Positions 41,870-52,789 of a DNA stretch of 64,000 nucleotides are shown piece by piece. The position numbers and the translations under genes were made by a program. Every line of letters starts with the position of its first letter. Position 1 is the first letter of the stretch. Origin of the DNA: Ascarosepion bandense (Eukaryota; Mollusca; Cephalopoda; Sepiida; Sepiidae); the NCBI GenBank assembly GCA_037127315.1, contig JBBBDQ010000421.1:3016001-3080000 (forward strand). The letters run 5' to 3'. The notes beneath the pieces are model-generated. The model worked only from the letters and a program-made list of their open reading frames with translations, did no database searches and had not been told where the DNA came from.

Positions 41870-42410
41870 GTATTTGGCATCTTCTGCAACTTTTCTGGGC
41901 AGTCACCTTGTTTAATTTAGTGAACATTGCCATAGGTCTTACCTTCAGTTCATCTTCGGTGTTATAAGGAGTTTTGTTTATCTCTCATTCAACTGCACCC
42001 ACAGATAATACGCAAGGAAGTTTCAGTCTGGGTAATTACAGATGTAAGTGGGGATGCCGTCGCAGAAATTATCTGACACTCACAACTCGGTTCTCTTGCT
42101 TGTGTGACATGTCCCAGGACTGCACTTCCTCCTCAATGTAGTGCCTGTGGCTCTGTGGGAAGTTGAATGAAGGCATAACTTTATCATTTCTAAAGATCAC
42201 TAGAAATAACTGCGTAATAACCATTAGGGTCATTCAACTCGTTCCGAATCCTCTGAACTCTCCTCAGATTGACACAGAAACATTGAAATGTTCGTAATCG
42301 AGCTAAAGGCAAGAATGCCAAACTGAACAGCATTTTGTTTCCAAATTTCTGGCAGAGTGAACAGCGTCATGGTGCTCTTTTTCTCACAGACGGTGCCCAA
42401 CTGACCCGTC
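41870..42410. other. unrecognised, average GC
   Basis: More balanced base composition than its surroundings, but no motif in any frame that I can name. Confidence 0.35.
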
Positions 42411-42411
42411 T

Positions 42412-42414
<3 letters not shown>

Positions 42415-42455
<41 letters not shown>

Positions 42456-42456
42456 A
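42415..42456. repeat. (TG)n microsatellite
   Basis: About 20 TG repeats. Confidence 0.95.
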
Positions 42457-42779
42457 GGTGAATTTTTATGCAAAGAAATATATTGACATAAGGAAATGTT
42501 TCATAGTAGAAATTGAAAATCAGGATTTAATATTTTAGGTTTGATTTGGATTTGTAGACTAGTTCGTGTCACTGGGGTGAGTGGCTCTTGTCTCAACCAT
42601 CAAGAAAATCTGTTTCATGAATACGATGGGATGTCAATCTTTGGACCAACGTGCAGGTGGTAAAGCAGATAGCAACTGTCAAACTTTTGATCCTGTCATC
42701 TTTGAACAGACTTTAAACTCGAATCATCTCTGTCGCTTTTGTTAGCATGCTTTCTCGTTCATATACCCATACCATCCAT

Positions 42780-42819
<40 letters not shown>

Positions 42820-43097
42820 ATATTATTATTATACGTAATTACAATAAAGCAGCACTAATTATTATAGACTAATGTCCGCAAAACCAATGCTAACCTAACA
42901 GTAACTTAAATCGTCAAATAACCCAACAAGGACTACCTCGTAGGTTAAATAAAGGGGAAGAAAAAAAAAAGAAACAAACCAAGCACAAGAACAATGCGTC
43001 AAGAGCTTGTTTGAAAGAAAAAAACAGACAAAAAACTTAACAGTAACGATCCGTTATGTGAAACCACGGTCGACGTTGGCTCGTTTTTAGATTTAGT

Positions 43098-43150
<53 letters not shown>

Positions 43151-43620
43151 ACCTCTTTGTGAAAAACACGTCTCGTATATCTCTCTTCCTCTCTCTCTCT
43201 CTCTTTCTCTACCTCTCCCGCTCACATTTTTGAACATTTATTCCTTCTTTCTGTCTTTATTCCAAGTAACACCCAGTCTTACTCTCGAAAAACATTTTCT
43301 TATCCTTTTTCCTTCTTTCGCTCACTTTATGCCTTTCAAAATACTCACGCGGAAACATGCACACCTATGTTACATACATTGCACATTTACTTTTGTTTCG
43401 CAAATCCTTCGGTTCAGTTCAGAAATTTATCATAGTTTTATTTCTAGTGTGCATTAATTCTTTAATAGGGTCGTATTTATACCTTTATTTGATTGTATGA
43501 AACTAGTTTTGAACGTATACAAACATTGAGAATATTTAAACGACCTGTTGTGCACATTTATATAACTTTTTAAATAATCAGAAAAAAAAAATTATATGGG
43601 AAAAAACACTTTTCTGTTTG
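42457..43620. other. nothing recognised; TA runs at 42780-42819 and 43102-43148
   Basis: Two TA microsatellites and a short CT-rich patch near 43180-43215. No coding or mobile-element signature. Confidence 0.5.
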
Positions 43621-43621
43621 C

Positions 43622-44460
43622 TTATTCAGTGAGAAGTAAAATGTCACCGAGTGAGCGTGTGTACACTGTGACAATCGCATAGACAACGATCAAACTAGTA
43701 GATCTATCCCCACCTTGTGCAGTGATTTTGTGACAAAATATCACCACACGCAAGTCAGTCACTCTAAAATCCAGATATGGTTTAACGCCGTTTACTGTCT
43801 TTCTACAATCCAGAGTTGACTCCCAACGCTTAATGATTTTTTTCCAACCTAAAGTGGTCCTTTGAAACGACGTAAACACGACTAAGGTGAACGCAAAGTC
43901 ACGGCTGCAACACCCCAACGGACTGTCCGAACAATTTCTCCGGCGGCCGTTCTCCACGCTGTGATGTTTGTCGGGAGAAAAAGCCGGAGTCTCAAGCTGG
44001 GAGTACAAGATTAAACTATAAGAAACGAACTTCCACAACTTGGATGAGTTGAAACGATGCTTTATTTTGTTTAGAGTTAGCCTTTTCGGTTGGGGCAGGC
44101 GAATGTGACACACAGCTATAACTCTAATTAACGGAGATCGAATTCCGAACTGACCAACTCAAGACGAACGGAGGTTCTGCTTCAATCACACGCCCGGCGG
44201 AACTAACTCAACTCCATTGATCTGACTCGGAAAAATCACCTGTATTTATTTGAAATTAATCCGGAAATCCGGAAATGCTTTAGACCACCGGGTGATAAGC
44301 AATTGGCGACTGTAAGTCCGAAATTTCAGGGTACTCAAACCTTCCCTCCTTTGATGTGCAAACATCCCGCAGACACCCAGTCTGCACCCAGCCCCAGTAT
44401 TTCCCCTCCAGGACTCCTCCCCATCACCTTTTCATCTTAATAAAGCTTCCGCCGGAAAAT
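43622..44460 (-). other. GC-richer unknown block, possible LTR-type element
   Basis: Distinctly richer in CpG than its surroundings. The minus strand has a 163-codon frame (43622-44113) with no recognised motif and a basic, low-complexity look. Upstream on that strand is an AATAAA (within TTTCAAATAAATACAGG) and regulatory-looking sequence. It might be a solo LTR or 5' part of an LTR element, but no terminal repeats, primer-binding site or target duplication could be shown. Confidence 0.25.
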
Positions 44461-44469
44461 CCCCAATGC

Positions 44470-45300
44470 GTGGCTAAGATACAGTAAGGACAGCCGTTGA
44501 ACTGCTTATTCAAAAAAACCTATTTCCTGAACTTTATCTCTTATCACATTAAATCACCGAGTCAAATATTTACCGGAAGTGTGGTAGGATTTAAAACAGT
44601 AATCTGATACCCTTTTCTCTTCCACAATTTTCCTCATAAAAGAAAAAGCGTTTATTTATTTATTTTTTCTCTTCTTTTTCACTTTTGTTAAACGAAACAT
44701 GTTTCTAATTTATTTTCTATTCTTAACCATTTTCTATCTTAATCTATTATAATAAAATACATATTTTACAAAGCACCTTAATATACGCTTAGTTATCGTG
44801 TCACAGACGGCGTTGAAAAGTGAAAGCGATATTAACTTTCTGAAATCCTAATGGGAGCACCGTGAAGTGGACAAACGCAGAATTGCCCTAGTGAAACTTT
44901 TTATGTCATTAATCTTAAACGGCTAGTTACTTTCTGAGGAAACTTCGTTCAAACATTCGTAACTTTCGTTAAAATCATGCAGTTTTCTTGACGCATACGT
45001 TAAGGTTTTCTTTGCAGTTAAATGATACCAGTTGCAGATCACTCGTCCAACATGGTAACCATTTTTGAAAATAGAAGAAAAATCTTCCCCAGACATTAAA
45101 CACATTAATTTTGAAGACCTTAAGCGATCTTACATTTGAAATATTTATAAGACAGTATATGAAACCAGTAAACATAACATTCTAAATTATTCTAGCACGT
45201 ACCATAAATTCCCATTTGCCTAGCACTAGATAAAAGAGAAGCGGGAAACTCCGAATTCCTGCGTTGAATTTATATTAAGCATTTAATATATTTAAAGGAA
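44470..45300. other. nothing recognised
   Basis: AT-rich with short frames and no motif. Confidence 0.5.

Positions 45301-45301
<1 letters not shown>

Positions 45302-45391
<90 letters not shown>
45302..45391. repeat. (TA)n(TG)n microsatellite
   Basis: About 50 bp TA followed by about 38 bp TG. Confidence 0.97.
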
Positions 45392-45392
<1 letters not shown>

Positions 45393-45724
45393 AATGTTGC
45401 AAAGTTAAATCTGAAATCTTTAGAAAAGAGTTTGTGGTAGAGGGAAATGAATAGAAATGTTTTGAATTCGACAACAGATTTTACATTTTTTATTAAACTT
45501 TGCAGAATACAGGACTCGAGAGTCAATCAAGAAAATGTTACTGTCAGAATGAAAGAATTTTGTGACATGAATGGGAGATAAGGTGAGAGGAAGTAAATAT
45601 TACGAATTTAAGAGGATAGATAACTACTTCAAGAGATCAAAATCTGAGTGTTTATGGACGCAACAACGCATAGTTCTGTTAAGAAAAGAGACAACTTTAT
45701 TTCACTATTAGTATCAACAACTAG

Positions 45725-45933
45725 TTGCATTCACTTACTTGGGAAAGGTATTAATCCGTCCTTCCCTCCAGTTATAACAGGACGGATTGGGTTATATAGC
45801 CTTGGCAACCAGTCTACCGCAGAAAGTAATGGCAACCTACTGTGGGATAATCTTCTGCCAAGTCAGTCATGTCTCTTTCGAGATATGATCGCCCAAGCGT
45901 ATATCACGTATGGCATTTGACTGACTGATCAAC
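45725..45933 (+). mobile_element. SINE family A, head missing
   Basis: Starts at GCATTCACTTACTTGGGAAA and runs to the end ATTTGACTGACTG. Contains CAGTCTACCGCAGAAAGTAA and the ATGTCTCTTTCGAGATAT hairpin. The overlapping frame is not a gene. Confidence 0.85.
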
Positions 45934-45948
45934 AACTCTTTTTTCTAA

Positions 45949-45980
45949 ATTTGAATGTCCAGAAGACTGGACATTCAAAT
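45949..45980. repeat. perfect snap-back palindrome, 14-bp arms, 4-nt loop
   Basis: ATTTGAATGTCCAG (45949-45962) is inverted at 45967-45980 around AAGA, 16 bp beyond the SINE A end. Confidence 0.95.
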
Positions 45981-46019
45981 GGACTGTTAACCGGTTTATT
46001 TTATTTTCAATCGCTTTCA

Positions 46020-46080
46020 CTCCCAGTGTTCCCTTGCATCTTGGTGGTATTATCGTTTTCCTTGAGTTAATTGATTAAAA
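46020..46080 (+). mobile_element. LINE 3' tail fragment
   Basis: CACTCCCAGTGTTCCCTTGC, then TTTTCCTTGAGTTAATTGAT, a diverged form of the family 3' end. Confidence 0.4.
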
Positions 46081-46334
46081 ATCAATATAGAAACATATTC
46101 AAGATATACAACTGTTGATTAAAAGTAATCGATTGATTCATTTTCTACGGCTTATCAAAGATTTAAAGATTATTTAAAACCAAGAATATTTTAAGAGTGC
46201 AAGAATTTTTTCTAGGACGATGATAATGGTTTACAAATACAAATCTTACTAATTTACCTGGAAGAAAAATAGATGGCTCTTTTCAAAGATAATCAATATA
46301 ATAAATACAACGAAATTGAAAATTGGCTCATTGA

Positions 46335-46500
46335 TTAAAAATTCTGAGCCATTATCCACTACACCACCCGCATATCTAAGTTTATAACACCTGATATTTC
46401 GAAGCGGTAACCTAACTAGGTACACGCCAGGTTTGATGTTGCTTAACTTTAATGATCGTCTGGAACTAGTGTCTCCACGCTATATGTCCGTAATCCTGAA
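46335..46500 (-). mobile_element. chimeric 5S/tRNA SINE, diverged remnant
   Basis: Minus strand: 5S-like head with TTAAGCAACATCAAACC-type and GTGTACCTAGTTAGGTTACC sequence, then a tRNA-like head GTGGTGTAGTGGATAATGGC. Body and tail are lost. Third member of the family in the window. Confidence 0.75.
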
Positions 46501-46691
46501 TAAATGTAATCAAAACACAGCAGCTTATAGACACTTCTTCATAAGATTATATTTCTTCATTTTTGAATTGCTAGCTTTTAATTATCCTGTTAGGAATGGC
46601 GCCTAAACATAAAATGCGTTGGTGGAAGAGGGCTAAATCTATATGCTCATATCTTATCTAAATGCCCGCATCCTGGTTGCTGACAAGATTA

Positions 46692-47272
46692 TCTAAATTT
46701 ATTTATAAATGGAACTTTGTTTGTTTGTGTGGGTGTGTATGTGTGTGTGTGTGTGTATGTGTGCGTTACCTATAGACTCCGAAACGGCTGAACTGATTTT
46801 CTTGAAAATTTACACAGTTCTATTATAAGCTTCTTCGAGTGTTCTTAGCTTGGTTTTGTGACGTGGTACCCCGATAAATATCGAAAATCGATAATCGGAA
46901 AAATTGGGTTCTAGGAAGAGTGGTCCGATTTTAATCAAATTTGATACACTCATATACAAAGACATAAGAAACGATATTCAGAAGGTTGCAGTTCTTACAA
47001 TAGTGCAGAAAACCGATAAGATATATATAAAAAAGGCAAGATGTTTGTGTGTGTGTCTGTTTATCTGCTTGTATGTCTGTATTTTTTTCAGCCCTTTTAT
47101 TTTATTTTTCGCATCGGGTTTGGCTCTAGGTAGGTATAATTGTAGTTCTTAATCTCAGCCGTGATATCATTTACTCAGAGGACTTATTTAGCCTTCAAAA
47201 TTCAATTTACGATAAAAAAAAAAACCTTATTTGATATCGATACCAGGAAATCAAAATTTAACTTACATCCAA
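46692..47272 (+). mobile_element. non-autonomous Helitron, subfamily 1, 3' truncated
   Basis: Begins TCTAAATTTATTTATAAATG after A; the body matches 4845-5549 up to TTAACTTACATCCA, where unrelated LINE sequence takes over. Confidence 0.8.
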
Positions 47273-47530
47273 AAGAAAGGTGGTTTTACAAATGGATGCT
47301 GAAAATACTATGGGCTGAACACGTTAGAAACAAAGAATATTTTAAGAAAACAGAAATATATAAAATTTTTAATACTTAGAATTAGAAAGAGTTAGTTGAG
47401 ATTTCTAAAATATATAATGAAAGAAGTGGTACATTGAGGAGTAAGACATATTGAAGGCAAGAGAAACAAGCGGAAACAGCTATAAATTTGCCTATTAAGC
47501 TTGTGTAAATTATGGCAAAAAAGAGAGATA
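47273..47530 (+). pseudogene. RTE-like LINE post-RT fragment
   Basis: Frame gives KWMLKILWAEHVRNKEYFKK, the RML-ISW-DHV-NEEVL block that follows the RT in this LINE type, then decayed sequence to an ACTTGTGTAAAT-type region also seen at 59570. Confidence 0.65.
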
Positions 47531-47549
47531 TAGGGATAGTGAAGAGAGT

Positions 47550-47795
47550 GAGCGATTGTTTTTTTACGGTTTATCAACCTTTAGTAGGTTATTTACAGCC
47601 AAAACATTTTTTGTGTGTGAATGAATATTGCATTAACAAAGATTTTAACAGATACAATCCCTACTATTTAATCCATTGCCAGGGGTGAAAAAACAGGCGT
47701 TACTAAAAATTAGGGAATAAGAAACTGAGGAGAGTCATGCTAGTCTACATCCCGATTGAACAAGACACGGCACATAGAAGAAGAACCACTAATAC
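47550..47795 (+). mobile_element. repeat fragment with RTE-like 3' tail
   Basis: Matches the 3760-3850 block at its start; ends GACACGGCACATAGAAGAAG, the RTE-like LINE end. Confidence 0.5.
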
Positions 47796-47799
47796 GCCT

Positions 47800-48555
47800 T
47801 TATATGGCAAATCTAATTAATCATCCATTATTTTTAAGCTACAAAAGTGACTTTCTGAAAACTTCGACTTGATTCGGAAAAGTAGTAATTCCCTGTACTT
47901 GAATTGGCCCAATCTAAATTCGTCAAAATAATTTATAGAGGGCTTATCTCGAATATTGTAAAAGATACCATCATGGACACGTAACATTTTAGCTTTATTA
48001 TCTAACTGGGTTATTTCAAAATTGGAGATTCATAGATTGTCATTAGAATCGTCTAGACGACTCTTCATTTGTTCGTTGGCGTTACATATTTGTCTACTTA
48101 GAGAGCGATAAAATGAAACGGATAGATATCAACATCAGTTTTTATGTGTAAAGATTCTGTAAAAATGTTAGATAATCTCACGAAATTAAGCGAGATTAAC
48201 ACCCGCGATCAAAAGTTCGTTCATCCCACATATAAAAAGCGAATCCATTTTCATAAACACTATAAAGTAGAAGATTCTGAAGAAAATATAAGATTATTTT
48301 AGTCAAGTTTATAGTATCTGCGTCTAAAGTTTTATTTCAGTTGTTAAACTTTTAACTTTAAAAGAAAAAAATAGAACTCGAATTTGAACGCCAGATATGA
48401 ATACAGTTTTAAAATAATTTCCCTTTTGATATGATTTACAGATGGTTTCTTTTTTTCTAAAAACACGATTCAACAAAACTGCGCATTAATGATTAGGCTA
48501 TGAAAGCTAATAAACAGATTTTGAAAGAATTTATTTAAATTCTATAACCGATGTA
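47800..48555. other. nothing recognised
   Basis: AT-rich; no motif. Confidence 0.5.
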
Positions 48556-48561
48556 GTCATA

Positions 48562-49151
48562 TCTAAACTTATTTATAAATGGAACTTTGTCTGTGTGTGT
48601 GTCTGTGTGTGTGTGTCCGCTACCTATAGACACCGAAACGGCTGAACCGATTGTCTTGAAAATTTACACAGTTGTATTATAAGCGTCTGCGAGTGTTCTT
48701 AGCTAGGTTTTGTGTCGAGGTACTCCCGATAAATATCGAAAATCGATAATCGAAGAAATCGGGTTATAGAAGGAGTGGTTCGATTTTAATCAAATTTGAT
48801 ATACTCGTAGACAAAGACATAAGAAACGAGATTCAGAAGGTTCAAGGTTGCAGTTCTTACAATAGTGCAGAAAATCGATAATATATATATAAAAGGCAAG
48901 ATGCTTGTGTGTGTGTCTGTTATCTGCCTGTATGTCTGTATTTTTTTCTGTCCTTTTATTTTAGTTTTTGCTTCGGGTTTGGCTCTAAGTAGGTATAATT
49001 GTAGTTCTTAATCTCAGCCATGATACCATTTACTCAGAGGACTTATTTAGCCTTCAAAGTGCAGTTTACGACGGAAAAAACTTATTTGATATCGATACCA
49101 GGAAATCAAAATTTGACTTACATTCATTCATTTTTCTTTCAGTCTACGGTT
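48562..49151 (+). mobile_element. non-autonomous Helitron, subfamily 1, fused to a LINE
   Basis: Begins TCTAAACTTATTTATAAATG after A. The body matches sister copies up to TCTACGGTT (49143-49151), where it passes into minus-strand LINE sequence. The terminal hairpin is missing. Confidence 0.82.
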
Positions 49152-49545
49152 ACATTTCATCGGTTTCAATGTAAAAGGGTGGGACCTAGTTGCCAATCTA
49201 TTATCTCGTGCAAATTTACATCTAGGGAGCACCAGTGATTTAAGTTCGTCAGAGCAGAAGCCATGAAAGTATTTATAGAAAAGGCACAGGGATGCCACGT
49301 CACGCCGGTGAGAGAGATACTGTAGGCGGTCAGCCAAGTCGGTATCAATCACATTACAGATTCTTCGCTGTATTTTCTCAAGAACCCCGAGGAGAATAGA
49401 TGGGGCACCCGACCAGATGTGGCAGCAGTACTCAATACACGGGCGGATGGTGGATTTATATAATTGCAGGATAGATTCAGGTGGAAAGAATTCCCGGGCC
49501 CTGCACAGAGAGCCGACTTTCATAGCTGCGGATTTAGGAAAGATT
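49147..49545 (-). pseudogene. Jockey/CR1-like LINE, RT C-terminal block
   Basis: Minus-strand frame, open across this part: AAMKVGSLCRAREFFPPESI, LYKSTIRPCIEYCCHIWSGA, LEKIQRRICNVIDTDLADRL, LCLFYKYFHGFCSDELKSLV, then LATRSHPFTLKPMKCNR. The longer frame to 49997 continues into unrelated pyrimidine-rich sequence. Both the 5' RT part and the 3' UTR are missing. Confidence 0.88.
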
Positions 49546-49900
49546 ATGTTAGAAGACAGGCGTCTAGACGTTTTTACAGAGGTTAGGGAAGAGAAAGGGA
49601 AAGAGAGATGACGATATGGATTCAAATTTGATCTTTGAAATGGACATTTGAATATGACACGTGTAAAGAAATAAAAAATAAGCGCGTCACAGGAACGGAA
49701 GTGAAATGAAAAATGAGAGGAAAAAACAAAAACAAAAAAGAGGAAAAAGAAAGATGGGGAGACAAAAAGGAAAAATGGAAAAAGAGAGAAGTAGGTGAAA
49801 CGCACGTTGGATAAGCAGATGTGACAAATGTTAGCCAAGGAGGGTGGGGAGAAAGGGATAGATACGTAAAAAGAAAAACAAGAAAAGAAAAAGGGGACAT

Positions 49901-49905
<5 letters not shown>
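49546..49905. other. purine-rich plus strand, nothing recognised
   Basis: 49690-49890 is strongly purine-biased (GGAAAAAG-type runs). The open minus-strand frame here reflects that bias. Confidence 0.5.

Positions 49906-49939
<34 letters not shown>
49904..49939. repeat. (TA)n microsatellite
   Basis: TA run of about 36 bp. Confidence 0.95.
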
Positions 49940-49942
<3 letters not shown>

Positions 49943-50002
49943 GCACACCTGTACATACATACACATGCACATATACATCATATACATCCCCCCACACACA
50001 TG

Positions 50003-50275
50003 TCAGTCAGTTGAGTGCCATACGTGATACACGCTTGGGCGATCATGTCTCGAAAGAGACATGACTGACCGGGCAGAAGATTATCCCGCAGTAGGTTGCC
50101 ATTACTTTCTGCGGTAGACTGGTTGCCGACCAAGGCTATAGAACCCAATCTGTCCTGCTATTTAACCCATAACTGGAGGGAAGAGACGAATTAATACCTT
50201 TCCCAAGGGTATTTGCGCGTAAATGAATGCAACTAATTTGACTGGAATTCGAACTTGGCCCTCCGATTTCTCGTC
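50003..50275 (-). mobile_element. SINE family A, near full length
   Basis: GTCAGTCAGTTGAGTGCCAT to the B-box region CTGGAATTCGAACTTGGC and CCGATTTCTCGT; the tRNA 5' end is cut. Confidence 0.88.
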
Positions 50276-50284
50276 ATATATATA

Positions 50285-50428
50285 TTAGTAATCCACACAC
50301 AATCCTGTTTCGCTGTATCACAGATCATCAGTGTGGCTAGACGCATCCACTTGCTTCTGGCCGGGATCGAATCTCGACTGATTTAGTGTTAGTCGGAGTC
50401 GCAACTCCCTAAGCCACAGGCACATGGA
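50285..50428 (-). mobile_element. tRNA-derived SINE, family B
   Basis: Minus strand: GTGCCTGTGGCTTAGGGAGT (A box), B box GATTCGATCCCGG, GTCTAGCCACACTGATGATC, CAGCGAAACAGGATTGTG. The most complete tRNA head of this family. Confidence 0.8.
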
Positions 50429-50523
50429 ATCAGGGAAGTGGAATTTTAACCTGTTGTATATAAGCAGTGTATACACTGAATTAATATAACTGAATTAATT
50501 TCTGAAGAGTCAAGCTTATATAT

Positions 50524-50524
<1 letters not shown>

Positions 50525-50558
<34 letters not shown>

Positions 50559-50561
50559 TAT
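50525..50561. repeat. (GATA)n microsatellite
   Basis: Nine GATA repeats. Confidence 0.95.
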
Positions 50562-50689
50562 TTGCATATAAATAGACACCTACCTACATATTTACACCCA
50601 TGTCCTCTCAAGTACCACTATACATTCACATATACACATACATACATTTATGTACATATACATACGTACATATATATCTACATATGCAC

Positions 50690-50695
50690 ACACAT

Positions 50696-50760
<65 letters not shown>
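50690..50760. repeat. (CA)n(TA)n microsatellite
   Basis: CACACA then about 48 bp of TA; the frame at 50562-50765 is not a gene. Confidence 0.95.
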
Positions 50761-50762
<2 letters not shown>

Positions 50763-51084
50763 TAAAAAAGGATTAACTCAAAGATGTTGAATGGCCATTT
50801 CGATATGAAGATCCCCACGGGGAACGACACATCACCTCAGCAACAGAAAAAAAAGTATCTGAATTAAAATATATATATATATATATATGTTATATACAAG
50901 TATATATTTGTCTATATATAGAAATATATATATATTAATAGATAAAAATTGGTTAATATGTACTGAATAATGAACTAGGAAGGTAAAGCTTAAGGTTTTA
51001 GTAAAAGGGACTTTAAGAATTGGGGCTAGGAGAATCGGGAGGAATTAAGTAGTAAACAAAAACTTCTTGTTAAATATTATGTTA

Positions 51085-51405
51085 GGGGAACACTCCACCC
51101 ACGTCTATTGAACAGGTGTAGAGGCTCATCCCTTGTTCCCTGTTTAGGATGTGGTTTCCGGCTTTCTCTTTTCCAATCTTTTCACTTTTCTTCTTTTTAT
51201 TTTTTTTATTATTATTTTTTCAATTGGAGTAGATAGACTAAACTATCGCCCGGTTTATACTCCACCCACGTCTATTGAACAGGTGTAGAGGCTCATCCCT
51301 TGTTCCCTGTTTAGGATGTGGTTTCTGGCTTTCTCTTTTCTAATCTTTTCACTCTTATAGCCCCCTTCACATCAGTGGCGTTACTGCCTTGCTCGGGGTG
51401 ATATG
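51085..51405 (+). mobile_element. LINE 3' tail with tandem duplication
   Basis: The block CCACCCACGTCTATTGAACA, GGTGTAGAGGCTCATCCCTT, GTTCCCTGTTTAGGATGTGG occurs twice, at 51097 and 51263, before the terminal TTGCTCGGGGTGATATGATT. A third, single copy is at 54705-54865. Confidence 0.75.
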
Positions 51406-51409
51406 ATTA

Positions 51410-51935
51410 AAAAATAAAAAAATAATTCGGGATTAAAAAATAAAAATTAAAATCTATGCTCTGTTACTACTCAATAGATAGGATCAGAAAAGGTATAGAA
51501 TAAAAAGTTCGATCTATGTGATTTTTTAATAATACTGCACTGATTAAGAAGACGGAAAAAGCTTCTATCAAAAAGAAATGGAGGGTGGGGTTAAACAACA
51601 ATTTGAAATTTAAAAACTTGATTTCATGACGGCATTCGCTTATGAATTCCTTACGTAAATTCAAAACGTGATTTTATGTAGTTATACTTTATTTTAATTT
51701 TTTCAACTAAATATAGATTACATCTATCGTAAAGATTTTGGGGAGTGCGGTCTGAGCCTATCAGTTTCTAACTTACCATGGGGTTTAGTCCCCCTTTTTT
51801 CATTTATCAGTATCTTCGGGAAAAGAATGTTTGAAATCTGAGAGTAAGGTTAGAAAAGAGTGTTTGCGAGTGCAGTATCTTTGTTTAAACTCTCTTGAAA
51901 AAATATCAATTAAATTTCGTAATTATTCTTGTTAT
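51410..51935. other. nothing recognised
   Basis: AT-rich spacer; no motif. Confidence 0.5.
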
Positions 51936-51938
51936 TCT

Positions 51939-51983
<45 letters not shown>
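51939..51983. repeat. (TA)n microsatellite
   Basis: TA run directly before the tRNA-like sequence. Confidence 0.95.
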
Positions 51984-51987
<4 letters not shown>

Positions 51988-52075
51988 CGTGGCCGAGCGG
52001 TCTCAGACACACCAGAACAGTTGGTGGGTTCCTCTATATTCTCCGGGGTTTCAGGTTTGAATCCTGCTGAATGAC
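51984..52075 (+). pseudogene. tRNA-Leu/Ser-like sequence with long variable arm
   Basis: A box GTGGCCGAGCGGTCTCAGAC, a spacer long enough for a class II variable arm, and B box GGTTTGAATCCTGC. The acceptor stem pairs only over about four bases (ATTC/GAAT), so it is either a tRNA pseudogene or the head of another SINE. Confidence 0.6.
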
Positions 52076-52555
52076 ACATTTTTGTAACAAAATTTCTCGA
52101 AAATAATCAGGTCGGTAGAAATGTAGATATAAATATAGTTTAATTAAAAACAAAATATTTAATCAAATTCGAGTATCGATTGAAACAATGTTCAAACAAA
52201 TATATATATCAACCAACCTGAATATCTTTTCGTAATTTTTTAGGAAAATACGTGTCATTTTGTTGGATTTGTTACCGCAACCTATAACAACATAGATGAC
52301 TCCCTCAATTGATCAGACTCTTCTTAGACAGCTCGACCACGAATGATTTTACAGTCCAAATGAATCCAAATCAAAACTTATTGACATACAATTTTTTGAT
52401 TTTCGTAAATAATAATTCCTGCTCTGAAATCTATCGCAACATACACAAAAGCAAACGGACAATATTACGGAAAATTCCGGTGATTAACGAAACGGAATTA
52501 ACAACCGACGTATTTTATTTGTTTCAACAGTATTTTTAATCGATACTATCTGTCA

Positions 52556-52594
<39 letters not shown>
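52556..52594. repeat. (TA)n microsatellite
   Basis: TA run abutting the Helitron 3' end. Confidence 0.95.
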
Positions 52595-52598
<4 letters not shown>

Positions 52599-52768
52599 CA
52601 GTATAGCCGATCGTATAACGAAACTTTAAAATTAATCAATGGTCCTGGGGCTCAGACTCAGCCTAAAGAATATTATATTTGTGTCAAGTTTGGTGAGAAT
52701 CAGATAAAAATTGTGAACTTGTGTAAAGGACATACAGACAGATAAACAGACACACACACAAACATCTT
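52595..52768 (-). mobile_element. Helitron 3' end, subfamily 2
   Basis: Minus strand: CAAGATGTTTGTGTGTGTGT, TTATCTGATTCTCACCAAAC, CTGAGCCCCAGGACCATTGA, then CGATCGGCTATACTGCTAA. It shares its 3' half with the 24825 copy and its last 13 bases with subfamily 1. Confidence 0.7.
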
Positions 52769-52789
52769 GCCTTTTGGTGGGGAGATAGA

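Noticed and set aside
49546..49997. N-terminal half of the 289-codon minus-strand frame
   Set aside because: Only the part up to about 49545 is LINE protein; the rest is a pyrimidine-rich run and a TA microsatellite.
50562..50765. Frame through (CA)n and (TA)n
   Set aside because: Microsatellite translation.
51984..52075. A functional tRNA-Leu/Ser gene
   Set aside because: The acceptor stem does not pair beyond about four bases.
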